From Streptomyces maremycinicus (GTDB taxonomy: Bacteria > Actinomycetota > Actinomycetes > Streptomycetales > Streptomycetaceae), in NCBI RefSeq assembly GCF_001184025.1, contig NZ_BBYG01000010.1, forward strand, positions 603,554-667,553: 64,000 bases of DNA, read 5' to 3'. Shown piece by piece: positions 18,011 to 27,275 of the stretch (its first letter is position 1; each line of letters begins with the position of its first letter). The notes under the pieces are model-generated. The model did not search any database and was not told the origin of the DNA. It worked only from the letters and a program-made list of their open reading frames with translations. The translations under genes and the position numbers were made by a program.

Positions 18011-19396
18011 ATGCATCAGGCCCTACGGTCACGGACCGTGTTCCGTCCCGCGCCCGGTGCGCCGGCCGCCCCCGGGCCCCGGCCGCACCCGCCGCACGTG
18101 CGGTCGCTGATCGACGCCGACGCCCTCCGGGTCCTGCACCGTGCCGCACGGGCGCTCCTGGCGGATCTGCCCGATCTCACCGACCGGCTGGTGGCCGCGC
18201 TCCAGGACCAGGAGCCCGCCTACCGCGCGGCCGTGACGAGCGATCCCGCCGCCACCTGGCAGGAGGTGCACCGCTCGCTGCGGCACAGCGTGTCCTCGCT
18301 CATCGACCCGAGGGGCAACCGGGACGCGGCCCGCCGCTGCTCGTGGAAGATCGGCGCGACCCGCGCGGAACAGGGTCTTCCGCTGGACGCCCTGCTGCAC
18401 GCGTTCCGGCTGGGCGGGTCCCTGGTGTGGCAGGGGCTCATCGAGGAGACCTGCCGCACGGCCCCCGAGGACGTGCGGCTGCTCGTGCACATCGCCGCCG
18501 ACGTGTGGAACTTCGTCGACGAGCACTGCACGCTCGTCGCGGACGCCTACCGGCAGGTCGAACGCCAGCTCGCCTGGCGGCGCGAGAACCGGCTGCGGGT
18601 CCTGGCCGGAGCCCTGCTCGACGGGGCCAGCCGGATCGCGGACCTGCCCGAGACCGCCCAGGCGCTGGACCTCCCCGAGGAGGGCCGGTACGTCGTCGTG
18701 GCGGTGACGGCCGGCTGCCCCTCCGACGCCGCCGGGGCGCGGGCCGCCCACAGCCGGGGCCGACGCGCCTACTGGCACACGGGGGTGGAGGTGGACTACG
18801 GGATCGTCCTCCTGGGCGAGGGCGAGAACGGGATCGAGGACGGCGGCGACGCCGGGAGCGGGTGCGGCGGGAACGAGGGCGGGGCCGGGACCAGGGCCGG
18901 GAGCCGCGAGGCCGGCTCACCGTCCGCCGTGTCGTCCGCCCTGCCGTCCGCCGTCCCGTCGGCCTCGGGCAGCGCGCGGACCGGCGTCAGCACGGCGGTG
19001 TCGGGACTGGCCGCGGTCGGCGACGCCCGTCGCCTCGCGGACATCGCGCTGGGCATGTGCCCGCGCGCCGGTGGCACCGTCCGGCTGACCGAGCACCTCC
19101 CGGCCGCGCTGGTGGTCTCGGCGCCCGACCTGGGTGCGGCGCTGGTCGAGCGGGTGCTCGGACCGCTGAGCGGTCTGGAACCCGCCGACGAGGCCGTGCT
19201 GCTCGACACCCTGGCCACCTGGCTGGCCTGTGACGGCTCCGCCCAGCGGGCGGGGGAGCGGCTGTACTGCCACCGCAACACCGTCCTCAACCGGCTGCGC
19301 CGCTACGAGCAGTTGACGGGCCGTTCGCTGTCCCGGCCGGCCGATCTGGTGGAGATCAGCCTCGCCCTGACGGCGCGGGGCCTGCGCACCCGCTGA
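18011..19396 (+). CDS. PucR/CdaR-family transcriptional regulator
   Basis: This 461-residue protein has an N-terminal helical sensor-like region (WKIGATRAEQGLPLDALLHAFRLG), a GGDEF-like central region, and the C-terminal PucR helix-turn-helix: LDTLATWLACDGSAQRAGERL followed by YCHRNTVLNRLRRYEQLTGRSL. A Gly/Glu/Ser-rich insertion (about residues 277-325) interrupts the central domain. ATG at 18011 has GGGGGAGGA just upstream. It is transcribed towards the mat-like operon, 329 bases ahead, making that operon a possible but unproven target. Confidence 0.87.
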   Translation: MHQALRSRTVFRPAPGAPAAPGPRPHPPHVRSLIDADALRVLHRAARALLADLPDLTDRLVAALQDQEPAYRAAVTSDPAATWQEVHRSLRHSVSSLIDPRGNRDAARRCSWKIGATRAEQGLPLDALLHAFRLGGSLVWQGLIEETCRTAPEDVRLLVHIAADVWNFVDEHCTLVADAYRQVERQLAWRRENRLRVLAGALLDGASRIADLPETAQALDLPEEGRYVVVAVTAGCPSDAAGARAAHSRGRRAYWHTGVEVDYGIVLLGEGENGIEDGGDAGSGCGGNEGGAGTRAGSREAGSPSAVSSALPSAVPSASGSARTGVSTAVSGLAAVGDARRLADIALGMCPRAGGTVRLTEHLPAALVVSAPDLGAALVERVLGPLSGLEPADEAVLLDTLATWLACDGSAQRAGERLYCHRNTVLNRLRRYEQLTGRSLSRPADLVEISLALTARGLRTR

Positions 19397-19725
19397 TCAC
19401 GGGCCCTCGGCGTTATGCCGTCACAGGGGTGTGATGCCCGGAATCACCGATCAGTCGGCCATGTGTGACCCGTGCGCCTCGTCCGCCTTGTGAGATGGGT
19501 CTGGGTCGTCCCGGATGCCTGTGCGAGGATCGTTTTCGGTCACCCCTGGTGGATCGATGTCTTCACACTTCTGACACAAATTTCACGCTTTCACCAGGTG
19601 AGTTATAGTCACCGTCCAAGCATCAACTATTTGGGGGGCGCTCGGACCAGGTGGGGGCTTGGTCCGGTCGGCGTGTGCCTGGCATCGTCTGCGCACCCCG
19701 CAGCGGTCTCGTGGGGGATGGGTAA
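19397..19725. other. AT-richer intergenic control region before the mat-like operon
   Basis: This 329-base spacer is markedly less GC-rich than its surroundings, especially 19550-19630, typical of a strongly regulated promoter. It contains the promoter candidate at 19581-19609 and a G6 run at 19633-19638. A 24-codon frame (GTG 19651 to TAA 19725) ends directly before the next start, but I doubt it is a gene. Confidence 0.55.
19581..19609 (+). promoter_or_regulatory. candidate promoter for the mat-like operon
   Basis: TTTCAC (19581-19586), a 17-base spacer and TATAGT (19604-19609) give a plausible vegetative promoter in the AT-rich patch. Transcription would start near 19616, about 110 bases before the GTG at 19726. 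Confidence 0.45.
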
Positions 19726-20682
19726 GTGGAACATTGGCTGGATGACGCCCAACCTGAAGGTTCGGACGTTGCATCCGGGCCCGACGGCTCCGTCTTCGCC
19801 GGGCGCCGAACCGGCGTGCAGGCGAGAGCGGTACGAGCCGGGAGCTTCTGGGAGACCGCGGAGGAACCCGGTTCCGCGCGCACCGAGGCGACCGCCCCCC
19901 TGCCGGCCGGCACCGCGGTGTACCCCGCCTTCACGGACGCCGGTGCGGCGGAACCTCTCCACGATCCCCTTCACGAGCCTCTTCGTGATCCCCTCCGTGA
20001 CGCCGTCCGTGAACCCGTCCGCGACTCCTTCCGGGGCGCGGACGAGCTGACGGTGCAACTCGCGGGCGTCGACCCGGCGTCCACGACCGCTGCCCCCGGC
20101 CACCGGCTCGAACCCCAGGACGGCACCAGCACGCCCGTGTTCGTCGACGAGTCGGGCCGCCGCAGCCGCCGGTTGCGGCTGCTCGGCGTGGCCGTCGGCG
20201 TCGCCTGCGCCGTGTACGCCCTCGTCATCGTCGCCACCCTCATGTCCGGCAACTCCAGCGCACCCTGGCTGCCCCTGCCGGGTCTGGGCGGCGACACGCC
20301 CGCCGAGCAGGTCGAGACCTCGTCCGGGCCCTCGGCCTCGGCGAGCCCCTCGGGCTCCGACAGCGGCGCCCCGAACGCCGGCTCGTCGGACGCCGCGCAG
20401 TCGGCGTCGTCCACCGGCGTTGACGCCACCGCCGCGCCCGGCGCCACCGCGAGCGCGGGTCGGCCGGCGGCGTCCGCGCTGCCGGAGGCGTCCACCGGGG
20501 CGACTCCCGTGAACCCCACCGCCTCGGCGCCCGCGGCCAGTCCCGCCGCGTCGGAGTCCGCCGTCGCCTCGCCCGAGGCGAGCCAGCCCGACAGCGGCGT
20601 GAGCCCGTCGCCGAGCGTCGTCGACGACACCGGCACGACGGGCGAGGTCGTCGGCGAGGCGAACTCGGTGTCCACCGGCTGA
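19726..20682 (+). CDS. matA: MatA-like single-pass membrane protein of the exopolysaccharide locus
   Basis: This 318-residue protein has a charged cytoplasmic N-terminal half, one membrane segment (LRLLGVAVGVACAVYALVIV, about residues 147-166) and an outside tail of about 140 residues made of Ser, Ala, Pro, Thr and Gly, likely cell-wall-spanning. A short Asp-Pro-Leu repeat (about residues 80-100) comes from 12-bp duplications. It immediately precedes a MatB-type deacetylase/glycosyltransferase, the gene order of the Streptomyces matAB locus, which makes a beta-1,6-GlcNAc polymer needed for pellet formation in liquid culture. Naming rests on synteny rather than sequence identity. Confidence 0.6.
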   Translation: MEHWLDDAQPEGSDVASGPDGSVFAGRRTGVQARAVRAGSFWETAEEPGSARTEATAPLPAGTAVYPAFTDAGAAEPLHDPLHEPLRDPLRDAVREPVRDSFRGADELTVQLAGVDPASTTAAPGHRLEPQDGTSTPVFVDESGRRSRRLRLLGVAVGVACAVYALVIVATLMSGNSSAPWLPLPGLGGDTPAEQVETSSGPSASASPSGSDSGAPNAGSSDAAQSASSTGVDATAAPGATASAGRPAASALPEASTGATPVNPTASAPAASPAASESAVASPEASQPDSGVSPSPSVVDDTGTTGEVVGEANSVSTG

Positions 20683-20831
20683 CCTCTCCTCCGCCGAGCC
20701 CCGCTCGGCCCAGCCCCGTTCAGCTCGCCCGCTCAGCCCCGCTCGACCCTGCCCAGCCCCGCTCGGCACCGCTCACCCCACCTCGGTTCCCTCCGGTCCC
20801 ATCCGGTCCCCTTTCTGGAGCACACCTTCCG

Positions 20832-23033
20832 ATGGCATTCCCCGCCCGCCGTCGCAGGGCCGCAGCCGCGGCCCGTGACAGTGCCGTCCGGCGCCGCCGC
20901 GTACCGATGCGTCTGATGCTGCCCAGCCTCGTACTGGTCGCCATGATGGCGATGCTGATGGTGCGCGGCTACGTCCACAGCGAGATCCTCGCCGACCACC
21001 GCGTCCAGCCCGAGGCGTCCGCCGACAAGGTGCCCGAGGAGATCCTGGACGGCGGCCCGGTCATCGACAGCCGGGGCGGCCGCAGCACCAGCCGCGAGGT
21101 GCCCGACCACCGGCTGGTCCTGACCTTCGACGACGGCCCCGACCCGGTCTGGACCCCCAAGGTCCTGGACGTGCTCAAGAAGCACCACGCGCACGCCGTC
21201 TTCTTCGTCACCGGCACCATGGCCTCCCGCTACCCGGACCTCGTCCGGCGAATGGTGGACGAGGGGCACGAGGTCGGCCTGCACACCTTCAACCACCCCG
21301 ACCTCTCCTACCAGTCGAAGAAACGTATCTCCTGGGAGTTGTCGCAGAACCAGCTCGCGCTGGCCGGCGCGGCGGGCATCCGCACCTCGCTGTTCCGTCC
21401 GCCGTACTCCTCCTTCGCCGACGCGATGGACGACAAGTCCTGGCCGGTCACCGAGTACATCGGCTCACTCGGCTACCTGACCGTCGTCAACAACACCGAC
21501 AGCGAGGACTGGAAGAAGCCCGGCGTCGAGGAGATCGTCAGGCGCGCCACGCCCCAGGGCGGCAAGGGCGCGATCGTCCTGATGCACGACTCCGGCGGCG
21601 ACCGCCACCAGACGGTCCAGGCGCTGGACCGGTTCCTGCCCGAGCTGAAGTCCCGCGGCTACGAGTTCGAGAACCTCACCGAGGCCCTAGGCGCGCCCAG
21701 CGCCCACACCCCGGTCACCGGTCTCGATCTGTGGAAGGGCAAGGCGTGGATCTTCCTCGTCGGCGCCGCGGAGAACGTCACCGGGGTCCTGATGGTCGGC
21801 CTCTCGGTCATCGGCGTCCTGGTCATCAGCCGGTTCGTGCTCATGCTGCTGCTGTCCGCCCTGCACGCCCGCCGGGTGCGCAAGCCCGGATTCCACTGGG
21901 GCCCGCCCGTCACCGAACCGGTGTCGGTGCTGGTCCCGGCGTACAACGAGGCCAAGTGCATCGAGAACACCGTCCGGTCGCTGATGGCGAGTGAGCACCC
22001 CATCGAGGTGCTCGTCATCGACGACGGTTCCTCCGACGGCACCGCGCGGATCGTGGAGGCCCTGGGCCTGCCGAACGTCCGGGTCGTCCGCCAGCTCAAC
22101 GCGGGCAAGCCGGCCGCCCTCAACCGGGGCATCGCCAACGCCCGGTACGACCTCATCGTGATGATGGACGGCGACACGGTCTTCGAGCCGTCCACCGTCC
22201 GCGAACTGGTGCAGCCCTTCGGCGACCCGAAGGTCGGCGCCGTGGCCGGCAACGCCAAGGTCGGCAACCGCGACTCGCTGATCGGCGCCTGGCAGCACAT
22301 CGAGTACGTGATGGGCTTCAACCTCGACCGCCGGATGTACGACGTCCTGGGCTGCATGCCCACCATCCCCGGAGCCGTCGGCGCCTTCCGCCGCTCGGCC
22401 CTCGAGCGCGTCGGCGGCATGAGCGACGACACGCTCGCCGAGGACACCGACATCACCATGGCCATGCACCGCGACAACTGGAAGGTGGTCTACGCCGAGA
22501 AGGCCCGCGCCTGGACGGAGGCCCCGGAGTCCGTGCAGCAGCTGTGGTCCCAGCGCTACCGCTGGTCCTACGGCACCATGCAGGCGATCTGGAAGCACCG
22601 CCGGGCGGTCTTCGAGCGCGGCCCGTCCGGCCGGTTCGGCCGCGTGGGCCTGCCGTTCGTGTCGCTGTTCATGGTCCTGGCCCCGCTGCTGGCCCCGCTC
22701 ATCGACGTCTTCCTCCTGTACGGAGTCGTCTTCGGCCCCACCCAGAAGACGATCGTGGCCTGGCTGGGCGTCCTCGCCGTCCAGGCCGTGTGCGCGGCCT
22801 ACGCCTTCCGGCTCGACCGCGAACGCATGATCCACCTGATCTCGCTGCCCCTCCAGCAGATCCTCTACCGCCAGCTCATGTACGTCGTGCTGCTCCAGTC
22901 CTGGATCACCGCGCTCACCGGCGGCCGGCTGCGCTGGCAGAAGCTGCGGCGCACCGGCGCCGTCGAGGCGCCCGGCGGCCCGGTGCCGCGTCAGCGCACC
23001 GGCAGCACCAACGACCGGAGGCCTGTCGCATGA
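20832..23033 (+). CDS. matB: MatB-like bifunctional polysaccharide deacetylase / family 2 glycosyltransferase
   Basis: This 733-residue protein fuses two catalytic domains. After one membrane helix (27-44), a NodB deacetylase domain shows TFDDGPD (98-104), His151 and His155 in HTFNHP, and RPPYSS (189-194). After another helix (about 318-344), a GT2 processive synthase domain shows DDGSSDG (398-404), DGDT (447-450), EDTD (538-541) and QRYRW (575-579), then C-terminal helices. This is the arrangement of Streptomyces MatB, which polymerises and exports (partly) deacetylated N-acetylglucosamine. The preceding 149-base gap contains degenerate CAGCCCCGCTCG repeats. The stop overlaps the next start by four bases (ATGA). 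Confidence 0.88.
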   Translation: MAFPARRRRAAAAARDSAVRRRRVPMRLMLPSLVLVAMMAMLMVRGYVHSEILADHRVQPEASADKVPEEILDGGPVIDSRGGRSTSREVPDHRLVLTFDDGPDPVWTPKVLDVLKKHHAHAVFFVTGTMASRYPDLVRRMVDEGHEVGLHTFNHPDLSYQSKKRISWELSQNQLALAGAAGIRTSLFRPPYSSFADAMDDKSWPVTEYIGSLGYLTVVNNTDSEDWKKPGVEEIVRRATPQGGKGAIVLMHDSGGDRHQTVQALDRFLPELKSRGYEFENLTEALGAPSAHTPVTGLDLWKGKAWIFLVGAAENVTGVLMVGLSVIGVLVISRFVLMLLLSALHARRVRKPGFHWGPPVTEPVSVLVPAYNEAKCIENTVRSLMASEHPIEVLVIDDGSSDGTARIVEALGLPNVRVVRQLNAGKPAALNRGIANARYDLIVMMDGDTVFEPSTVRELVQPFGDPKVGAVAGNAKVGNRDSLIGAWQHIEYVMGFNLDRRMYDVLGCMPTIPGAVGAFRRSALERVGGMSDDTLAEDTDITMAMHRDNWKVVYAEKARAWTEAPESVQQLWSQRYRWSYGTMQAIWKHRRAVFERGPSGRFGRVGLPFVSLFMVLAPLLAPLIDVFLLYGVVFGPTQKTIVAWLGVLAVQAVCAAYAFRLDRERMIHLISLPLQQILYRQLMYVVLLQSWITALTGGRLRWQKLRRTGAVEAPGGPVPRQRTGSTNDRRPVA

Positions 23034-24319
23034 CCCAGGGTTACCCGACCGGGACGAACACGGGCCCCGATCGGACGCCGGCCTTCGGCGTCCCCCGGCA
23101 GCGGACCGCCCGGACCCTCCCGGAACCACCCGCCGCGGACGAGGCCGGGAGCACGGAGGCCGCGGCCCCGAAGAGGCCGGGACGCGACCGCTACCTCGAC
23201 CTGCTGCGCACGATCGCCCTGGTCCGGGTGGTCGTCTACCACCTGTTCGGCTGGGCCTGGCTCACCGTGCTGTTCCCGTCCATGGGTGTCATGTTCGCCC
23301 TGGCCGGCTCGCTGATGGCACGCTCGCTGAAGCGTCCGCCCCTGGGCGTGATCCGGGACCGCGTCCGGCGACTGCTGCCGCCGCTGTGGCTGTTCGGCGC
23401 GGCCGCCCTGACGCTGATGTTCGTGGGCGGCTGGAACCCGCTGGACGACCCCGACCACGGCGGCACCCTGGGCGTCGTCGAACTGCTCAACTACGTCGTC
23501 CCGCTCGGCGCGCCCCCGTTCCCCTGGGACATCGGCTCCAAGTCCGGCCTGCTGGAGAACACCTGGGCGGTCCAGGCGGCGGGTGTCCTCTGGTACCTGC
23601 GGGCGTACCTGTGGTTCGTCCTCGCCTCGCCGCTGCTGCTGTGGGCGTTCCGCCGGGCGCCCTGGGTCACGCTGTTCGCGCCGCTGGCGCTGACGGCGGT
23701 CGTGGGCACGGGCGTGGTGTCCATACCCGGCGAGACCGGCAACGCGGTCAGCGACTTCGCCGTCTACGGCAGCTGCTGGGTGCTGGGCTTCGCCCATCAG
23801 GAGGGCGTGCTCGCGCGCATACCCCGCTACGCGGCGGTCTCCGGCTCGGCGCTCGTCATGGCCTTCGGCCTGTGGTGGGCCTCGGGGCACCTGGGACCGG
23901 ACGGCTGGGACCTCAACGACATTCCGCTGGCCCAGGCGGCCTGGTCCTTCGGGTTCGTGGTGATCCTGCTCCAGTACTCGCCCTCGTGGCACGAACTCCC
24001 GCCCCGGCTGGCCCGCTGGGACTGGCTGATCACGCTCTCCAACAACCGCGCCGTCACGATCTACCTGTGGCACAACCTGCTGATCATGGCCACCGTCCCG
24101 ATCATCGACCTGGCCTACCGGCTCCCCTTCATGGAGAACGGGAGCGCCACGGACTTCCTCGACTCCACGTACATGCTGTGGATGTTCCTGCTGGTCTGGC
24201 CCCTCATCGGGGTGATGATCCTCGCGACCGGCTGGATCGAGGACATCGCGGCGAAGCGGAAGCCCCGCCTCTGGCCCGACGGCCGCCGCGCGAACAAGGC
24301 GCGACGCGCGAAACACTGA
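23030..24319 (+). CDS. membrane acyltransferase of the exopolysaccharide operon
   Basis: This 429-residue protein has about ten membrane helices and the acyltransferase-3 (OafA-like) pattern: YLDLLRTIALVRVVVYHLFGW carries the Arg and His expected at the first helix, and a C-terminal IYLWHNLLIM helix is typical. The first 50 residues are polar and cytoplasmic. The ATG overlaps the matB-like stop (ATGA), with GGAGG upstream, so it is translationally coupled. By context it would O- or N-acylate the polymer made by the preceding gene, tuning charge or adhesion. That role is inference. Confidence 0.8.
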   Translation: MTQGYPTGTNTGPDRTPAFGVPRQRTARTLPEPPAADEAGSTEAAAPKRPGRDRYLDLLRTIALVRVVVYHLFGWAWLTVLFPSMGVMFALAGSLMARSLKRPPLGVIRDRVRRLLPPLWLFGAAALTLMFVGGWNPLDDPDHGGTLGVVELLNYVVPLGAPPFPWDIGSKSGLLENTWAVQAAGVLWYLRAYLWFVLASPLLLWAFRRAPWVTLFAPLALTAVVGTGVVSIPGETGNAVSDFAVYGSCWVLGFAHQEGVLARIPRYAAVSGSALVMAFGLWWASGHLGPDGWDLNDIPLAQAAWSFGFVVILLQYSPSWHELPPRLARWDWLITLSNNRAVTIYLWHNLLIMATVPIIDLAYRLPFMENGSATDFLDSTYMLWMFLLVWPLIGVMILATGWIEDIAAKRKPRLWPDGRRANKARRAKH

Positions 24320-24335
24320 CCGCCGGCCGACGATC

Positions 24336-24368
24336 ACGGGTGCCACCGCGTCACGCGGTGGCACCCGT
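24336..24368. terminator. strong hairpin ending the exopolysaccharide operon
   Basis: ACGGGTGCCACCGCGT (24336-24351) and ACGCGGTGGCACCCGT (24353-24368) form a perfect inverted repeat around one base, 16 bases after the acyltransferase stop. The remaining spacer to the livF start (24623) is C/G-rich; I see no gene or clear promoter in it. Confidence 0.8.
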
Positions 24369-24622
24369 TCCGCTTCCGGCGTCCAGGCCGGCGGCACCTC
24401 GTGTCTCCCGCGTCACCTCCCGCACCGCAGGACACCCCCGTCCCTCCCCGACGGGCACCACCGGCCCGCCCGCCTGGGCACCGGCACAACCCCGCCGACC
24501 TCCCGTTGGGGCGGCGCAGCGACCCCGCCTCCGCGCCTGTACCGCCCCTCCTCCGTCGTGTTGTCGTGAGCTCCCCTTCCCCAGAAACTCCGTGCCCGCC
24601 GGTACGGAACCGAGGAGCCGCG

Positions 24623-25405
24623 ATGCCCGGAGTACCCCCGCAGGAGCGGCCCGCGCTGCACGTCGAGGGTCTCGACGTGACGTACGGGCGGGCCTTGTCA
24701 GCCCTGCGCTCCGTGTCCCTGACCGTCCCGCACGGCGCGGTCGTGGCGCTGCTGGGCGCCAACGGCGCCGGCAAGTCCACGCTGCTGCGGGCGGTGTCGG
24801 GCACCCTGCGCCTGCACCGCGGCACCGTCACGGCCGGCCTCGTCCGCTACGGCGACACCGTCCTGGACGGCCGCGACCCGGTGGCCGCGGTGCGGGCAGG
24901 CGTCGTCCAGGTCCCGGAGGGCCGCCGGGTCTTCGCCGGGCTGACCGTGGAGGAGAACCTGCGCACCGGAGGCCTCGGCCTCGGCCGACGGGCACCCGAG
25001 CAGGTCCGGGAGGCCCGCGACCGCGTGTACACGCTGTTCCCGGTACTCGCCGAGCGCGGCCGGCAGGCGGCCGGACTGCTGTCCGGCGGAGAGCAGCAGA
25101 TGCTGGCCATCGGCCGGGCCCTGATGGCGGCACCGCGGCTGCTCCTCCTCGACGAGCCGTCCCTCGGTCTGGCCCCGCGCATGGTGTTCCGGATCGCCGA
25201 GGTGATCCGGGAGATCAACGCGCAGGGCACGGCCGTCCTGCTGGTCGAGCAGAACGCGGGCATGGCGCTGTCCCTCGCCGACCACGCCTACGTCCTGGAA
25301 GTGGGCGAGGTCCGGCTGTCCGGTCCTGCCGACGACCTCGCGCGCACGGACGCGGTACGGCGCCTCTACCTCGGTGACGACGCGGGCGACCAGGGGGCCG
25401 CGTGA
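24623..25405 (+). CDS. livF: branched-chain amino-acid ABC transporter ATP-binding protein (LivF type)
   Basis: This 260-residue ABC ATPase shows Walker A GANGAGKST, Q-loop VPEGRRVFAGLTVEENL (LivF-specific), signature LSGGEQQM and Walker B LLLLDEPSLGLAP, followed by LLVEQNAGMAL. The start ATG at 24623 has GAGGAG upstream; an in-frame extension back to 24401 is Pro-rich and unlikely. It heads a five-gene unit with overlapping junctions, and its stop overlaps the livG start (GTGA). With LivG it powers uptake through LivH/LivM. Placing both ATPases before the permeases and the binding protein last is the reverse of the common K-H-M-G-F order. Confidence 0.93.
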   Translation: MPGVPPQERPALHVEGLDVTYGRALSALRSVSLTVPHGAVVALLGANGAGKSTLLRAVSGTLRLHRGTVTAGLVRYGDTVLDGRDPVAAVRAGVVQVPEGRRVFAGLTVEENLRTGGLGLGRRAPEQVREARDRVYTLFPVLAERGRQAAGLLSGGEQQMLAIGRALMAAPRLLLLDEPSLGLAPRMVFRIAEVIREINAQGTAVLLVEQNAGMALSLADHAYVLEVGEVRLSGPADDLARTDAVRRLYLGDDAGDQGAA

Positions 25406-26382
25406 GCCTGCGCCCCACCACCGGCACCACCCCCGGCCGGCTCCCGGCGGCACCCCCGCCACTGCGGGTCCGGGACGTGACCGTGCGCTTCGCCGGCCTG
25501 ACGGCCCTCGACGAGGTGTCGTTCACCGTCGCCCCGGGTTCCGTGCACGCCCTGATCGGCCCCAACGGCGCGGGGAAGTCCACCTGCTTCAACGTCCTGT
25601 CGGGCCTGTACCGCCCGTCGTCCGGGCAGGTCCTGCTCGGCGACGAGACACTGACCGGACGCGCGCCGCACCGGATCGCCGCCCTCGGCGTGGCCCGCAC
25701 CTTCCAGAACATCGTCACCACCGAGGGCACCGTCGCCGACAACCTCATGGTCGGCCGGCACGTCCTGTCCCGCGCGGGCTTCGCCTCGACCGCCCTGCGC
25801 CTGCCCCGGGCGGTGCGCGAACAGCGGGCCCACCTCGCGCGGGCCCGGGAGATCGCCGAACTCACCGGACTGGCCGCCCGCTTCGACACACCCGTGGCCC
25901 TGCTGTCGTACGGCGACCGCAAGCGGGTGGAGCTCGCCCGGGCGCTCTGTCTCGAGCCGCGCGTCCTGCTGCTCGACGAGCCCGTGGCCGGCATGAACGG
26001 CGCCGAACGCGCCCGTACGGCCGAGGTGATCGACACCGTCCGCGCTGAACTCGGCCTGTCCGTGCTGCTGGTGGAGCACGACATGGGCCTGGTGATGCGC
26101 CTCGCCGACGAGGTCACCGTGCTCGACTTCGGCCGGCGCATCGCCCATGGCACCCCCGACGAGGTCCGCCGCCACCCCGAGGTGCTGCGCGCCTACCTCG
26201 GCACGCCCGGCGAGGACGCGCCGGGCGAGGACGTCCCCGGCGAGGACACTCCCGCGCGGGACGCGGGCACGCGGGGCACCACCGCACAGGGCACCACCGC
26301 ACAGGGCACCACCGCTCAGGGCACCACCGCACAGGGCACCGCCCTCGAAGAGGCAACCGACTCCGAAGGGGACCCCGTATGA
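25402..26382 (+). CDS. livG: branched-chain amino-acid ABC transporter ATP-binding protein (LivG type)
   Basis: This 326-residue ABC ATPase shows Walker A GPNGAGKST, Q-loop ARTFQNIVTTEGTVADNL, a signature of unusual form LLSYGDRKRVELA, and Walker B VLLLDEPVAGMN, then LLVEHDMGLVM. These features separate LivG from LivF. The last 60 or so residues are an acidic, low-complexity tail: first GEDAP/GEDVP/GEDTP units, then four GTTAQ pentapeptides encoded by 15-bp repeats (26275-26334). That tail is not part of the conserved fold. Start GTG overlaps the livF stop; stop overlaps the livH start (ATGA). Confidence 0.93.
   Translation: MSLRPTTGTTPGRLPAAPPPLRVRDVTVRFAGLTALDEVSFTVAPGSVHALIGPNGAGKSTCFNVLSGLYRPSSGQVLLGDETLTGRAPHRIAALGVARTFQNIVTTEGTVADNLMVGRHVLSRAGFASTALRLPRAVREQRAHLARAREIAELTGLAARFDTPVALLSYGDRKRVELARALCLEPRVLLLDEPVAGMNGAERARTAEVIDTVRAELGLSVLLVEHDMGLVMRLADEVTVLDFGRRIAHGTPDEVRRHPEVLRAYLGTPGEDAPGEDVPGEDTPARDAGTRGTTAQGTTAQGTTAQGTTAQGTALEEATDSEGDPV
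26275..26334 (+). repeat. 15-bp tandem repeat, four copies, in frame in livG
   Basis: The unit GGCACCACCGCACAG is repeated at 26275, 26290, 26305 (one base changed) and 26320, and encodes Gly-Thr-Thr-Ala-Gln. A fifth, diverged unit follows. It lies in the disordered C-terminal tail, so length variation should be tolerated. Confidence 0.95.
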
Positions 26383-27275
26383 CCGCCTTCCTCGACAGCA
26401 TCCTCACCGGGCTCGCGCTCGGCGCGGTCTACGCGCTGGTCGCGCTGGGCTTCGTCGTGATCTTCAAGGCGTCGGGCGTGCTCAACTTCGCCCATGGCTC
26501 GCTGCTGCTGTTCGGCGGCTACCTCGTCGCCGTCCTCCACGACGACCTCGGCTTCGCCGGCGCCCTCGCGGTGGCCGTCCTGGCGACCGCCGCGCTCGCC
26601 GGAGCCCTCGACCGGCTGCTGCTCCAGCGCGGCGACCCCGACCCGCAGGCCGCCCATGTGCAGACCATCGTCACCATCGGCGTGGACATCGTGCTGCTCA
26701 CCGACCTCTCCCGGCGCATCGGCGGCGATCTGCTGACCCTCGGCGACCCGTGGGGCGATTCGGTGACCCGCCTGGGCTCCGTGACCGTCGCGGACAGCCG
26801 GCTCGCCGCGATCGCCGTCTCCGCGCTCGCCATCGGCGCCGTCTTCGCCCTGTTCCGTCACACCTCCTGGGGCCTCTCCCTGCGGGCCGCCGCGGAGGAC
26901 ACGGAAGCGGCCGCGCTGATGGGCGTACGGCTGAGCCGGGTGCGCATGCTCGCCTGGTGCCTGGCCGGGGCCCTGGCCGCCCTGGCCGCCGTGTTCCTCG
27001 CCGCGTTCCCGGCCCCCGGGCTGGAACGGACCACTGGCCAGATCGCCCTCAAGGCCTTCCCGGCCGCGATCCTCGGCGGTCTGACCTCCCCGCCCGGCGC
27101 CCTGGCGGGCAGCCTGCTGATCGGCCTGACCGAGGCGCTGGCGGCCGGCTACCAGTCCGAACTGCACGTGCTGGGCGAAGGGTTCGGCGACGTCGCCCCC
27201 TACGCCGTCATGGTGGCCGTCCTGCTGGTGCGGCCCACCGGACTGTTCGGCGCGAAGGGAGCGGCTCGTGTCTGA
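26379..27275 (+). CDS. livH: branched-chain amino-acid ABC transporter permease (LivH type)
   Basis: This 298-residue inner-membrane permease has about eight helices. The N-terminal LDSILTGLALGAVYALVALGF and the segment FKASGVLNFAHGSLLLFGGY are LivH hallmarks, and KAFPAAILGGLTSPPGALAGS is the cytoplasmic coupling motif that contacts the ATPases. ATG overlaps the livG stop, and the livM GTG begins inside its last codons (27268), so expression is tightly coupled. Confidence 0.93.
   Translation: MTAFLDSILTGLALGAVYALVALGFVVIFKASGVLNFAHGSLLLFGGYLVAVLHDDLGFAGALAVAVLATAALAGALDRLLLQRGDPDPQAAHVQTIVTIGVDIVLLTDLSRRIGGDLLTLGDPWGDSVTRLGSVTVADSRLAAIAVSALAIGAVFALFRHTSWGLSLRAAAEDTEAAALMGVRLSRVRMLAWCLAGALAALAAVFLAAFPAPGLERTTGQIALKAFPAAILGGLTSPPGALAGSLLIGLTEALAAGYQSELHVLGEGFGDVAPYAVMVAVLLVRPTGLFGAKGAARV

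Noticed and set aside
19651..19725. 24-codon frame ending just before the matA-like start
   Set aside because: Spacing from the G-run is poor and the composition is not protein-like; probably chance.
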